From Eopsaltria australis (lineage: Eukaryota > Chordata > Aves > Passeriformes > Petroicidae), in NCBI GenBank assembly GCA_034509425.1, contig JAVTVJ010001342.1, forward strand, positions 310,001 through 374,000: DNA of 64,000 bases, given 5' to 3'. Of the stretch, positions 44,456 through 59,400 are shown piece by piece. The translations under genes were made by a program, and so were the position numbers. Numbering within the stretch: the first letter of the stretch is position 1; the number at the start of each line of letters is the position of its first letter. The notes under the pieces were generated by a model. That model was not told the origin of the DNA and did not search any database. It saw nothing but the letters and a program-made list of their open reading frames with translations.

Positions 44456-47400
44456 CTGCAAAGAAATCAAATACACATTTAAGATCATGTTAAGAAAGAC
44501 CCTGCACATATATATTTTTAGTGATTTCCTAGTTATTGTTAAATTTTTGCATGTTAAAGAAAGAAATTCGACACTAGCAACAGTGACCTGGCAATTTTAT
44601 CCAAGTCATGCATTCAGAAATTTGTTCTGCCTATATTTATTTCTTAATTGACTTCCATAAGCCTTTTGTAAGAAATACTAGCAAAAACTGAAAGCACAAG
44701 CTATGAAAATGCTTCTTCCTAGCCAAGACAAAATGCTAATATCTACTGTCTTTTTAAGGTTACTTATACTCAGTCTGACAAAATATCAAGGAAGGACTGG
44801 AGTATTCTGATTTAAGCCCATGAAAGTCTACCAATTTTCTCCAATTCCAGTAGCTCACTGCCTGTGGCAGGAGAACGAAGTACAAAATCTCATTATTGCT
44901 GCCAGCATAAATTCTTTTTTCAGGAAAAAAAGGTGACAAACACACAGGAGCAAGGCTAACAGGGACAGATTTGGGATCTGCAACTGTGACAGTATCAGAA
45001 AACTAAAGATTTAATTGAAAGAGCTAAACAAGGGTCATGCATTTCAGTACCTTCAGTAACTAGGAAACAAAAAAAAACCCCAACCACCAAATACAAGATA
45101 AACTTTACAGAGAAGTTTATGATCATATGCCCAAGTTAAACACTTACTGCCTTCTTATATACACTCTCAAGGAACAAGAGAGAATAATAATATTTCAGGT
45201 ACATTTCAGCACTTTTTGCTGAGAGAAGAGGTATTTTCTGATACAACTGATCCTATTTTCTGTCTTCTAGAGTTAATGAAAGAAAATTCTTGTTGCAAGA
45301 GCCCTTATTGTACCAGACCTCCGTCACTCACAGGCCTGGGTTAGTAGAAGACCCAGCTCACCTGCAAAGGGAGTCTCTTGCCATTTGCAAAGGGGTTTGA
45401 AAAAGTACTGACAATCTGGAATTTGCCAAAACCTTTCAGCTTGGCCTCCTCCACCCTACTTCCTCTATCCCCAAATCAAAAGTACCAAACACATTAAAAA
45501 CAAGTTTGGAAACACGAGACCTAGAACAGATACAAATATATTTGAGAAAATATATCACAATGGAAGATATTCAGTATTTACTGGAGAAGGAGTGTTTTAC
45601 TACCCTAGAGCTTTTCTGTTAGTGGATTTTTCATCTCCTAGCATGCTGGAGCAGTGATGTTCTTGGTTTTGCAAAGAAAAATGTTTGGTTTAGAATAATT
45701 CATGGCTCTTCCCCCTCATCCTCCATAACTTATTAGTCCTTGGTGGATTAAAAAAGCAGAATTAGAAGAGACTTCTCTGATGTAGCTCAGAAAAGTTATG
45801 ATGGAAATATTGAGACTACTTCCTCCTTGGCAGTTCAGGGAAAAAACACAGAAATTTGTCCTGTTTAATTACACTCTGTTTCTGCTCATACTGAGAGTTT
45901 CTATTGTATTGGAAATCACAGCAGTCACTACACAGACTCTACACAAAATAGAGGGGGTTCTGCAAACTGTTATTAGTTTATTTTAGTGGATGATATATGA
46001 AAAAACAGATATTCACTTCTCTCACCAAGCCCCATTTTTGGCAAAATCACAAGACACCTAACCTAACAAGGGCCATATAAACCAGAGAAGACAAACAGCC
46101 ATGTCTTACTGGTTAGCAGCCTTGACAGTTGTGTGTGTGTATGTCCCCCTGCCCAGATATGGACTGATGCTTCTGAATATGCAGATATTTAATACCTGGC
46201 AGTATTTAGCTCAGCTTTTCCTGCATTGGTGTCTTTATTTACCAGAAGGGAGCAGCAGCAGAGAATACTCACAGCTTTTGCGAAGACCCCCATGAGCTCT
46301 GGGAACTGATGTGTCAGGAGGGCCAGCATGGCTGTGAAAGAACAGAGTCCAGCAGTGAAGAGGATGAAGAAGGGAAGCTCTTTCTTGGGATAAACTGAAA
46401 CTTCATGAAACGCTGTAGAAAAAGATATGAGAAGGGGAAGGCATTATACATTGAAAAAAAATAAAAATACTACACCAACCAAAACCAAACCAATGTTCTT
46501 ACATCATTTACACAACCAGCGACACACAAAGATGCTTTTGAAGGAAGAAGAACATGGAAGATCTGAAATATCTAAGGACATTATTGTTGTGTCAGTTGTC
46601 TCTGCCAAGTAATTCTCTCTGAAGATCAGATTTCTTGTTTACTCTGGTGCTATGTACATCTTACTTTTGCTTTCCTTGTGTCAGCACTAACTATAATGCA
46701 GCTGTGCAACAGCTAATCCCAGAGAACAGACTTAAAATAAATCATCAATATTTTAAAATGTAGATCATTAACTAACTCCATGGCTGCATGTTTGCTAATG
46801 CTGATACACAGAGTGCAGAAATGTGTGACCAACCATACGGAAGCATTGCTGCAGACCAGTTAAAGCAGGCTGTAAAACTACAGCCTTTGTAACTGTAAAT
46901 TCTGAGTGTTTAATCTGCACAGCAAGAATAATTATCCTAAAAGCAGGATATATAAGCATGTATTTTAAAACCTGGAAATTAACTAACAGTAGATTTTTAA
47001 GGTGTTTGTTAATATACACTGATAGGAACACAGAAATTTCCTTGACTCTGGTATAAAAAATCCATCACTGGACTTTGGAAAAAGCAGCACTGAGATGACT
47101 AAAAGGGTGAGAAGAGGATAATGAATATTTTACCTGAAGGATATATCCCTTAAACTTTTATGGCAGCTCAGACTCAAGGTGAAAATTCATCTGTGTTGGC
47201 AAAAGGTCAGGTGGACTCCTACCTGTCTGTTTCACTCCTTCAGTCTATAGTTTAGAACTACAGTCAAGATAAATGCAAACTTTGAAACATTTTTTCTCAT
47301 ACAGGACCAGCCTCAAGGTTTCCTATATATTCAAATCCTATGGCTGTTCATGTATATGAAATATTACTCTTCATTTTGTTTACTGTCTCTGCTTCAGTGA

Positions 47401-50400
47401 TCAGCTCTCATCTCTTTGTACTTGCTAAAACTAAGTATATGTATGACTAAAAACTAAAAATATGTATGACTCTTGAGTCTGCTAGATTAATCAGTTAAAA
47501 AAACAAAAGTAAAAAAAATTCTCTTTGATTTAAAATAAATGCAGAGATCAGAAATACCAGAACATGGACTTGATAAGCCTAGGATCTCTTGTGTTTTTCT
47601 TGCACTGCCTTTTCACATAGGCTCAGCCCTGCTGTTCCAATCTGCTATCCACTCAGGGCAGAAGTTCTGTAATTGATATTTCTAATTTGGAGAGCCTATC
47701 AGATTGTTGTGTTCTGATATAATTCCAGCTGACTCTCCCCTAAAACACGCACAATTAAAGGGTGTGGACAGGTATGCAAAACCCCTCTAACCCACCTGTG
47801 TCTGTCACGGTCTGCTAAACCCTTCCCTCCTCTAACCCAGGAGATTTTGCAGTGAAAGGCATTTCCTGTAACTGCCAGAGCAGAACACACTGCCTGCACA
47901 CGCTATTAAAGAGTCCCTGCTTCTAACATTTGACAAGAACGATTAGTTTTGCATCTAAAAAGAGAATGCTGAGCTATTCTGCATGACTTTGTCATTCCTA
48001 AATCTCCTGACACTCCACCCTCCCCAGCTCAGCATCCCTCTGAGTAAAGCAAGCAGAGCACTCTGAGAGGTGTTGTTATAATTAGGATGATTATAATGGG
48101 GTGGGGAGATACTGTCAGTTGCCAAGGATTTCTGCGTAATATCAGCAAGAATGTGCTGTGAAGGAGAGACTTGCAACCAGTGGATTTTCGCTGTATTATT
48201 CTCACCTAATGTTTATTCATGTAGGCTTATAAAAAGAGGCAACACCTTTTTCAGCCCAAACCAGAGAGGTTCTGAATGAATGACTACAAAGGGTGCAAAT
48301 GCCCTCAAAATGAGCCTTCCCAGCAGAAGCAGGCTTCATTTCACTTGTTCCAGAACAAATTTCTCTTTATTCCTTCTCTGGGAGAGAGGTGAAAGAAGAA
48401 TCTTCTTCCTTGGATCAACTTTTATTTGCCTCCTCTGCCCTGACTCTGCAAACTTGTGTGTGTTCCACTAGTGCTCACACGAAGTCCCACAGAGAGAACA
48501 CGTGGGAATGAAGTGTAATTGCAAGATTGGCTGCTTTGGCTCTTCCATTGCATTCCTGTGCTTCACTGCATGCACTGCAGTGAGTCTCATTAGCCTGGAC
48601 TGTAACACTTCTTGAGGGCTGGATCTCTCTTTATATCCATATCTGGGAACACTGCTGGCACTTTCCTAATACACGCCATAAACCCACATAAAACTGACTG
48701 AGATGACTTCACATCAATGTCTTCATAACAGTACACACACCATAACATGAAGAAAACTCTTTCTTGCTATTTAAGACTGCTTTTTGGAAAATGTAAGCCC
48801 AACCTGTCACGAGCACTAGCTGCAGTAATGATCCAGCTGTTCTCAAGCTAGTTGGATCCTGCCTCGGAATTTAAGTAGCTAATGTATCCACAAAGATTAA
48901 CAAGGCTGTGACACTTTTGGTTTGATGGGATGTTAACCTAGATGAAAGATCAGTGTCTTGGCAAGAGAGAATAGCAAGATCTAACTGATTTGGATCTCTT
49001 TGGTAATCTCTCTCCCTGTCTGTAAGCTGTCAAAAAAAATAAATACAGCTAATTGTTATGAGCTATGCTGAGGAGCTGCCTCTTGAACCATCACAGGAGC
49101 TCCAGAGGCTCACTGTCAATCTGGTTATTCTAATCCAGTGTACTCAATTTAAAAGGCATCAAAGGAGACTGGTGCTGCAAGACTTGGGTAAACAATTCTT
49201 CGGTGCCAATGATAAGAAGAAAACCATTGTACATACATGGTAGTAGTTCTCTATCTGCAGTTTCTGTACAAATAGGGTAAGGGTAGAAAAGATGTCCTTT
49301 TTCCAGTGGATAGGGGATCATTCTGAAAGCTGGAAAGAAAACACGGTGTGTAAGTTACTGTGAGTGCGACAGTCATACTTAAGTATACTTGCAATTCTGA
49401 AAAACAAACACAGATGAAACATTTATATTTGGATGCAAACAGCATTAAGCATATAAATTGCTTAATGAAATGCCAAAATATATATCTACACTGAGCTTTT
49501 AATCACAAAAACTCCTATGTTTATTTTTATTCTTGAGACAATGTTCATGAATGGCAGGTGAGACCACATTACAAGGACATACAAAAATGTTTGCATAATC
49601 AAAGCCCATGACACTTCCAATTCCATAGCCAAATTTACACATATTGTACTTAGGCTTTTAGGCTGCAGAATTTTTAAGTTTCAGGGGAAAAAAGTGTATC
49701 TGATATAACAGGTATAGCCTACAAAAATGACAGCCAAGTCTGTAAATTCAGACTAATACACACAGTCTGTGTGCATCAAGCATAATAGAAGATTTTCATG
49801 CAAAAAATACGCTACTCTTTTTCCATCACACTCCAGCAAGCCAGGTAACACTGATGACATGAACTCTGAGGACCAGTTTTCCAACAGTCATGTTTTCATT
49901 TTCTATTTGGCAATCAAAGATTAATACTGAATTATTAAATCCAGGTTCCTCTCATGCATTCTTTCTAAATGCAGCAAATCAAGTCAGGTTTCCAATATAA
50001 ATCTTCAGGTCATGGATTAAATAATACTTAATCATATGAATTGTTAAAATTGAAAATAGTAACAGAAAGGGAGGGAAATGGATTACTAAATCTTGATGTG
50101 CTGATGTCATAGGCCATCTGAGTGAGGTTTATGGAAACATCAGAATACTTGACTGAAATATAGCTTTGCAATCAAGGCATCCTTTTCCATTATCCTATAT
50201 ATTATTTTCACTGTTAAAATGTCATCAGCATGTTATTCTCACTACTCCTATGAACATCAGTCACTGAAGCAATATTTTCCCCAACAGATGTTCTAGAAGC
50301 ACTGTACACTTTAGTTGTTAGGTACAGCCCACTGCCACACAATAACACTCCATTATCTCTTGCTCACAAGGCAACTTTCAAATGCACACTGCATTTGAAA

Positions 50401-53400
50401 TTATGTTAGCTGTATTTTTTTGTGAAATTGTATTATTGTATTTTTTCCTGATTGCTGCATTTAAAGCAATAGCTAAGAATAGAAAAGATACTGAAAGATT
50501 GTAAAACAACCTGGGCTGTAATGCTCTTCCAGCATTAACCACCCCTCTCCATAGCAACCCAAAAAACCAAGTACAAATACAATAATCCAAGCTGTGTACG
50601 AACTTAACACACAACAAACTTGAGTGTCTGTACAAAAACATGTGGAATGATGTTCAGTGCTCATTTCTTCAAAATCCCTAACACAAGGTTTTCCTTCCAA
50701 TTTGGCTTAATACTGAAACAGACATTCAAGCCTCTTCTGCCTTACCCTAAAGCCACAGTAATAGCAAGATTTTAAACAAAATAAAATGGGAGGTAAAGAT
50801 GTTGCTTTTACAAAACAAGTCAAAAATGTCTGGATAGATTTTACTGAATTTAAGCAGTCCTGCTTGATGTGAGAACAACAATGGAATATTTACAGCAAAA
50901 CAGCTTTATTTAGCAATGTTGTCAGTCATAGAAGGAAGGGCTCTGGTTCATCTGGATCAGTTTGTGTCTATGCAGGTACTTCTCTGCCTTACTCCTACGG
51001 TATTACGTGATCCTGTTTTACATTAATTGGCTCAGGTGGCACAGAGGCACCTTGCCACTCACCCATGTACTTCCTGAAAGAGCTATTGGAGCATTTGGGA
51101 ACCCCTGGGTTTCTCTTCTTCATGCAAACATGAATTTTCACACAAGTTTAAAAACCAATAGTGACAAACCATCACCTCAGACACTTTTGAAAATGGGTTA
51201 CACTTGAAACTACAGACCTTCTGTACAGAGAACCTGGCCCAAACACAGTGGTGGCACTTGGGTTTTTTTAGGTGTACTATGAATAAAATACCTACAAACA
51301 CCTAGAAAGAAAGTGAGGGCAACTGACCGTGTATTACCTGTAGACTGTTGGTTAAAACTAGTATTTAATTACATTTAACTTCTCTGTCATGTCTTCACTG
51401 GTTTTCACTAACAGTTATGCAGAAATGCCAAGGTATGGACCAAACATTATGATTACTGGACTACTAAAACCCTTTATTGTCGTCACGTGTGAGCAAAATT
51501 TGAACAAAATTTTTGAGGACTTGTGCACTGTTTATATTTTTCTGAAATCACTGTACAAAATGAAATACGGATTTTTCTGCAGAAGTTATGCAATGGTACT
51601 AATTTACATTTTTACAGGCTACTATACAGCTATTAGATAATAAAGTACATGTTCAGATTGCTGAATGTGGAGATAATAAGAAGGGGAACGTAGTTAGATG
51701 AGAATTCCCTACGTTGCCTGCAGGCACAGATGACTCCATTTCCTAAGTGGCAGGAGCAGTGCAGGGCAGCCAGACTCCTGTGCCAAAAGCTGGTCCTGGT
51801 ACAAAGCCCTTTAGGCTGACAAAGTAAAAGAAGATCTGTTCAGGATTCCCTGCACAATACTGCTTTGTACTGATGGAATAATGCACCCAGGGCCAAAGGA
51901 CTTCTGCAATAACCCAGATGAGAAGGAACACCCTGTAAAAACCAACCACTGAAAATAAGCCATTGGGAATGAACCTGTGACAGAGAAAATAATAGACTGG
52001 GAGCAACGATGGAAGAAGAGGTAGCAGATATGACAGAGAACAATGCAGCAGAGCAAACCCTAGGCAGCACTGGTATGGATTACTGAGCAAGGTGTTCTAT
52101 ACACCTAGAAATAAAACCAGTGCATCCTCACGGAGCCTACATTGCAAATTAGGCAAGTTCAGGTCATTTCATACTGGAAATGAGGTAGTAAGTCACTTTT
52201 ACACTGGAGGTATTAAGTGCATTTCTATAGGAATTATCATGGTAACAAAATATCTTTTCTATCAAAGCTAAATGAGAACAAAAAATGGCAAAATACACAC
52301 ACACAGAAGTTGATATAATAACATATGGAGAGGATGAAAAGAACAGAATAAAGCAGAGCAGAAGTGGGGAACTAGATTACATAACGGAAAAACCAAGACA
52401 CCTGTGCATCCCAGTAAGCCTTCACTGAACTCACTCCAGTTTATCAGTTTAAAAAAAAGTCATAAAATACAATATTGCTTTATATTACACATTAATCTAT
52501 AGCTGCCTATAAGGCATACCCCAAATACCACAGCATTCACAGAATCACAAAATGGTGTGGGTTGGAAGAGACCTTTAAGTTCCAACTCCACTGCCATAAA
52601 TGGGGACACCTTCCACTAGACCAAGTTGCTTGAAGCTCCATCCAACCTTGTCTTGAACACTTGGAGGGATGGTGCATCCACAACTTCCCTGGGCAACCTG
52701 TTCCAGTGCCTCACCACCCTTATTGCAAAATATTTTTTTGCTTACGTCCAATCTGAATATACTCTCAGTTTGAAACTACTCATTCAAATAATGACTAACG
52801 AATCTCTACAACCCTGAAATAAAATAAGTTAAATTATTATCCCCGTATCCATGAGCAAGAAAATATGTCTCAAAGAAGCTGGGAAATTTTGTTCAGTATT
52901 ACACAGCAAACATAACACAAGGCTTCAAACCCGTTTTTCTCACTATATGAAGTTTGTGTCTTCAGTTCAAATTTCAAATATTTCAATGCTGGTGAGGATG
53001 TAGCTGATGTCCAAAATTCTCACAGACTATACTTGACAAAACTATTATTTTTTTCATGGCATTCAATAAAAACATTTGATTAGCTCCTTTGTAAGAAAGA
53101 GAATTACTTACTGCCTTCCCATGTACAGTGTAAGAGGTTCAATGCCCCCTCTACTCTTTTCCAGTGTTGAAGATGAAAGAAAGCATATGCTATTGCTTCA
53201 CTGTCCCCTCTCTTCAGAATATGTTCAGGGGGCAGAATTAGGCTTTTCATTTCTAGCAGATACTGAAATAAAAAAGCAGAGCACAATTATTGCAGAGGTA
53301 ATACAAAACACAGAAAGCTGACTGCAATTCTATAATTGCACACTGAAAGGTCTATTTCCCTAGAGTACTTTTTCTCATAAGGGTTTCATCAAATGTGTAA

Positions 53401-56400
53401 CATCACCAACTGCACTTGAAGACAACTATTGAATTATTCCCAAAGGCTAAGGTATGCTGTCAGATGGTTCTGCTCTACAGCAGTCGTATGGGGACTACAG
53501 AGAAATTCAAAATGAAACATCTCTCTTATTGAAGAAGAAATAAAGGGCTCAAAGCAAAAAATGGCATTTAATTACAAGAGCTTTTTAATGAAAAGTGTTT
53601 ATAATAATATGAAGACTTTAGGCATTTTGATGCACAAAGTCTTTCTATAAGGAAACATATAGCACTCAAGTTAGCACACAGGTTGCTGCATTTACTGCAT
53701 TGCCATTAACTGGTTGCTAGGTCCATGAATATGCAAGATTGGCAGCCACCTAAGTACCCAGTGACAAGTTACAAAGTAAAAATGTTACAAAACGTAACAA
53801 ATGCCTGATTTCCCAGGATGGGGTGGGGGTAGAAGTATAGAAGCTTTAAGCTTGCTACTTGAAATAGCCGTTAAATGTGTCATTAAAATGAGCAGTACCA
53901 CTGACTAAACCCACAAGCAATTTCACAGAATATTTCCCCCTAACTGGCTCCCCCCTGCCCCTGCAGAAGCAGATGAAATGCACAGAGGGTTCATGCCACA
54001 GGAGAAGATAGAGCTGTCAGACATTGCTCCAACAGGTGATTTTCCCTCCCTCCTCAATCCATGAACTGGACCAACAATTAACTGGACAGACAACTAACAC
54101 CAGTTCAGCAGACATCACTTGTGTTACTACATTCCAAATAGTGGAGGGGAAAGAAACAGCAGAGGGGAAAGATATCCCCCTTTCTGGCATCCTTTTACAG
54201 GAGTAACAGAAAACAAGCTGCTGAATCAGCTCCTGTTTGTGAGTTCTCCTGAGGAGTATAACATTTCCCAGCTGTGTGCTGACTGCTCTTCCACAGCACA
54301 GGAATACTAGTTCTCTCCCAGGATGCCCAAAATCAAACGTTCTTCCCACCAGACTGCTCAAGGTCACACAAAAGGCAGCAGGTGAGTCAGGCCCTAGCAC
54401 AAGGTTGTGAAAGGACAGGTATGGGTGATCACTGGCAAAGAAGGAGGGAGTGTGCAGCCCGTCCATCTCACCCTGTGCGACAGCCTGGTCTGGAAGGAGG
54501 AGGGCTGCAGGACCCAGGGACTGACAACTTCCCACCAGGCACCCATCAGGAGGCACCCTGGCACCGGAGGTGAAGGGAAGGCATGGGAGATGTCAGCCTT
54601 GCACAACCCCTGAGAAATGCTGACTTTTGTGAACAGGATGTGCTGGTGCAGAAAAGAAGGCAAAAGAAAGAAATGAGGATTGGAAGCCAGTCTTGTGGAA
54701 AGGAAGAGAAAAGGGCAGACAGAAATGAGCACCAACAGCATGACGTTGTGGATGTCCTAGAGCTTGTCATCCTTTTGCCTAAAGGAGCTGTCAAGCAGGT
54801 AAAAGATTTGGAGAGCTCATGATCGAAACAGAGAACTGTCAACTCTGGGAAATAGATAAATACTTCAAAGAGAAATCACATGTTTCTGATATGGGTAACA
54901 GTATTAAAGGAGGAGAAACTGAATTAGCAGTGGGAGTGTTTGGGTGTGATACCTGGATTTTCCCTAAAGCCTTTCAGAAAAATCTGAGAGAGCTGCAGAG
55001 CAGGTGGATTAATGGAGGAAGCTGCAATTTAGTAGGCAGTCCAGGGGATTAAGGGTGATAAAGAGAACAGAATAAAGAACTGACAAGAGGGAGGGAGCTG
55101 CCAGGCTTACACAGATACAACAAACATTCACTGCCCTAATGAATGCCTCACCCTTTTAAAAACACATTATACCTGTTGAGCAGAACGGAACACAGCTGCA
55201 AGAGCTGCAGGTTTCTACCTGTTTTATTAATTTAGAACATAACTCTTATTCCCATACTTTCTGCAAAATTAAATGAGAAAGTAAGTTCTCAATATTTAAA
55301 TATTTCAACCAAAGGAAAAAACATAAATCCAATGACATGTCACTATTAGTAGGGAAAGAAAAATCAGGATGGAATTTCATATTTCCAGAAGCGTTAAAAG
55401 AAAATGTGTTATTTTGATTCTCATGTATTGCTTGCTACCAGCAACTAAAAAGAAATTAAGTGGAAATACCAGATGGAAGGACATATCTTGACACTTGCAA
55501 TCAAGCTTAGTCCCCACTCAGTTATGTTGACTTTCCAGTCTGCTTTTTTCTCAGTTTCAGAAAGAAATTATTTTTAGAAGTTCCTCAGATCAAAAATGTG
55601 AAATCCTCCTCCCTCGTTCCTGTATCACAGCTACCTTCCCAAACAAAAAGTCCATAATCTGGTTTGGTGATATTCAAGAAGACCCACACACAAAGTTGAT
55701 GGGTGGCTCAAGACTCATTTATGACTCATAAATGTTTTTATTTTATGCATAAATGTCAGCCACACCTTTTGGGCATACAATCTGTCAATTAGTTTATTCT
55801 GGAGGCATTTCCACCAGGAACACTGGCTGTACACAGCCCCAGAGAGACCCTGTCTGGAACACTTAGTACAGTTCTCATCAGGCACTTTCTAAAACAAAAA
55901 TGATCAAATTTCTCAAGTACACAAAGAAATGGCTTTGGGAGACTTGAAGGCCTCCATCCACTTAACTTCTCAGAACATTAGTAAAGGGTACCCAAAAAGC
56001 TACCTGGCTGTAAGTAGGGCTTGATTATTATGGAAAGAGAGATATGACTGCCCATGAAAGTCAGGATGGTCTTGATGTCCTAAACATATCATATCCATTC
56101 ATGCATTGCTGTATTTTCAAGGACAGTTCAAAAGCCCAGAGGGCATTTGGATACCTGGAGGTTTTGTTGCCAAGGCTAAGGGTCTCCCTGGAGATAGCCA
56201 AGGGCAGCCCCTTCCCATGGTAACTGCAGGCTAGTGGTCCCAGATCTTTCAGAGGCAGGACTGAGCCCCAGCAATCTGCTGGGTTTCTAGCAGGTTGTCT
56301 GTGAAACCAACACAGTCCTCCTGAAACATTTCATATTGGACAAGCAGACAAATCCCAGTCAAAATAACTAAATAATAAAAAAAAATTAAAATATTTCTTT

Positions 56401-59400
56401 AAAAACCATCCAATGGGCTGCAGTCCTCATGCTGCCCATATAATGTTTGAACTACAGTCCTGACAGACTACTGCATGCAACAAACATTTCCAGTTCTTGC
56501 AAAAAATCAGCCAAAGACATCTGACTGTGGTTTCCAAGAGGCTGCTATTGCACTTCATCAAAGGTACTGTACTAGACAGGTGCAGTCTTCTCTTCAGCTA
56601 CCAAATACTTCAGGGTGGGAATCTGACTACTCACATCTCAAAATAAGGCCTCATTTTGGAACACAGCCCTTGTTGTCACAGGACTAAAAGGGACACTAAA
56701 TCCAATCATACCCTAAAATTCATGCTAGTAACCTACACCTCTTGACAGACTCCCTGTCAACTCTAACTCCTGATACACTGGCATCCACTCAGACTGAACC
56801 ACAACCTTCACAATTCAAGTAATAAAACTTCAATACCTTATCAATCCTTTGAACACACAGGGAAGAGGGGAGACCTCTGTCATCCTGACAGAGCCTGAAT
56901 CTGAGCATGACTCCACTTCAGAGGTAGAATCAAACAACAGGCTAAATAAGAAACCTAGCTAAGAGCTAGGCATTAATGGAGGATATCTAGGTGATAAGAC
57001 CAACACATCTCTAACTGCATTTGTTTTTCAGGAACAAATTAAGAAGTTTAACTAGAACAAGAAATAAAATGCCATCACCATCTGGGCTTATATTTCTTTA
57101 AAAAATGAACCAGCTAAGAAATAAACAGTTCAGAAAATTTCAGCCAGAATGATCTTTTCACTGTTGTGGCCAGTGACAGAACTTGTGTTGAGCACTGGAA
57201 CAGCCTCCCCAGGGAAGTGGCCACAGCATCAGCCTGACAGAATAAGCTTTTGGACAATGCTCTTGGGCACACGGTGTGACTCTTGGGTGTTGTACAGGGC
57301 CAGGAGTTGGACTTGATGATCTTTGTGGGACCATTCCAACCCTGGCATTTTCTCTGATTTGATGATTCTATGTCCCAGCCTCAATGAGGTTAGAAGCAAA
57401 TACTGGAGTTGCACAATAATTTCTGCCATCATGAGACAGCTCAATTAGCCCTTTGCAACTGCATTGTTCTGGCTTGGATTTTTTTTTAGGTTGTCTTTTT
57501 TTTTTTTTTTTTGCTTTTTCTGATCTCTCTCTCCCTCTAACCCAATCTTTTTTTGTCAAAGACCTATACAGGAGTTGCAACAAGTGTGACAGTAGTTTTC
57601 ATGTACTTCTCCAAAGAGCCAGTCACACAACATTGTAATAGATACAGCTCAGCTACAGCCATTCTGTATACACACAGGAATGCGTTGGAATGAGCATTTG
57701 GAGAATGACAATGGGCCTTCTATACTTGAAGTGCAACAGGGTGGAATTTATACTTCTCTTGCTTAAATCGATTGAGTATACATAATCTATTTCACAATAT
57801 TGACAGCTCTCTGGCTCCTAATTCTCTCCTGCTGGGAGTGCTTTTAGCATTCCACATTACTTCAGTGACCTTTTATAAAATAAATCAACCTAACTCAGGC
57901 AGGTTTCCTTCTTTTCCTCACTTATGCAATGTGACTCTGAAATTACGGCTTAGGTCGCAAACAGGCAACAGTCACTTCTGCACCTGTGACAGCATCCCTC
58001 CAGGCCAGAATATGAGAATTTAACATTGTTTGAACAGGAACTCTCCCCCTCCCAGTGGGATGAACAGCATAAGCTTAAGAAAGTTCCAAAATACTGGTTT
58101 TTACATGCCCAGTGAAGCCACTTTCAGGTCACCTTTCAAATTCTGATTGAAGAAGTTTGGCCTTTCTGCTGAAAATAAAACAACAAACCACTCTTTCACT
58201 GAAGAGTTAAAAACTCAAACATATTTCAAATATTTTCACTGTAATATCATGGGGTGTGTGGAACAGATTAATATCCCATCTGGTCTATGAATTTGTTTGC
58301 ATTATTTGTTTCTATTAGCAACTACAACTTACTAGAAACGACACAAGCATACAGACAGACACAGCTCTTACTAAGAAAATCAAAATAAATAAGAAAAAAA
58401 TGAGAAGGGATGCAACAGAGAACAGATGAATCTTTAAGAGTGCTTAAGTCAATGGTTTGTTACATCCTTTTAAGAGACTGTTTATAGACATAATTGGCAT
58501 TTCTTAAAGTAGTATCAATATTTAAGTTATCTGATTGAAATGCAGCATACTTCAGCAGAGACTCTCCTCAAATCAACTCAGCTCCGGGCTTACATTCCAA
58601 ACCCATACAACTGCATGCAGGACACACTTTTGACTCAATTTTAACAATCAGATATATGGACCATCATCTGTTTTCTCTTTAATAAATATCTCTAGTCTCA
58701 TACATCAGGGAAAGGAAGGGGGTGCTTTCCAGGAAGAGTTTGAATGAAGGCAAAGAGCTCTGCAAATCAGCTCAGGAAGGGTGTTCCACAAGAAATATCC
58801 AAGAGACAGCTGTGGTAGCTTATCAGCATTAGCTTTTTATAGTCCTGTTACATACAAGTGGGGAAGCCCTAAACACATATAAATAATACTGATGAAATTG
58901 TGTATCTGTGTATAATATACCTTTTTCCCCAACCACTCCACAAATGATGTACTCTTCATGATACAGTAAGTACATACAAACCCCTCTGGAATTACAGCTT
59001 CAGTGGTAATAAAACCCTCTCTGTTTAACTCCTACATTTTTGTGTAGTATGTTAAATAATTTGTGACATTTGTAGTTTATTTCTTCCTTACTCTGAAAAA
59101 AAGACTAATAAACGTTTAAATCCTAGAGAAGCTCTTAACACATTAGTTTTGTAGCCCTGCTAGATTTTTTGTGATGCTGCTTGCTAAAACTTATCCCCAT
59201 TTCATTAAAAACAAGTGGGATATGACTTCAATTACAACTGAGTGGAAATTGAGGTGTAATATTCACACAGTAAGTAAAAACAAAACCAAAAATGTACTTT
59301 CACACCTTAATATCCTTTAGCTAATATCAGAAGGAATGAGTGTGAAATCAGCACTGCTGTATATTAATCTGTATTAGGCTATTCTTTTTTTAATGTTAAA

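Noticed and set aside
54017..54556. 179-codon minus-strand open frame in an ST7 intron
   Set aside because: It has no recognisable domain and competing open frames lie on the opposite strand. It is on the ST7 strand but is not any known ST7 exon.
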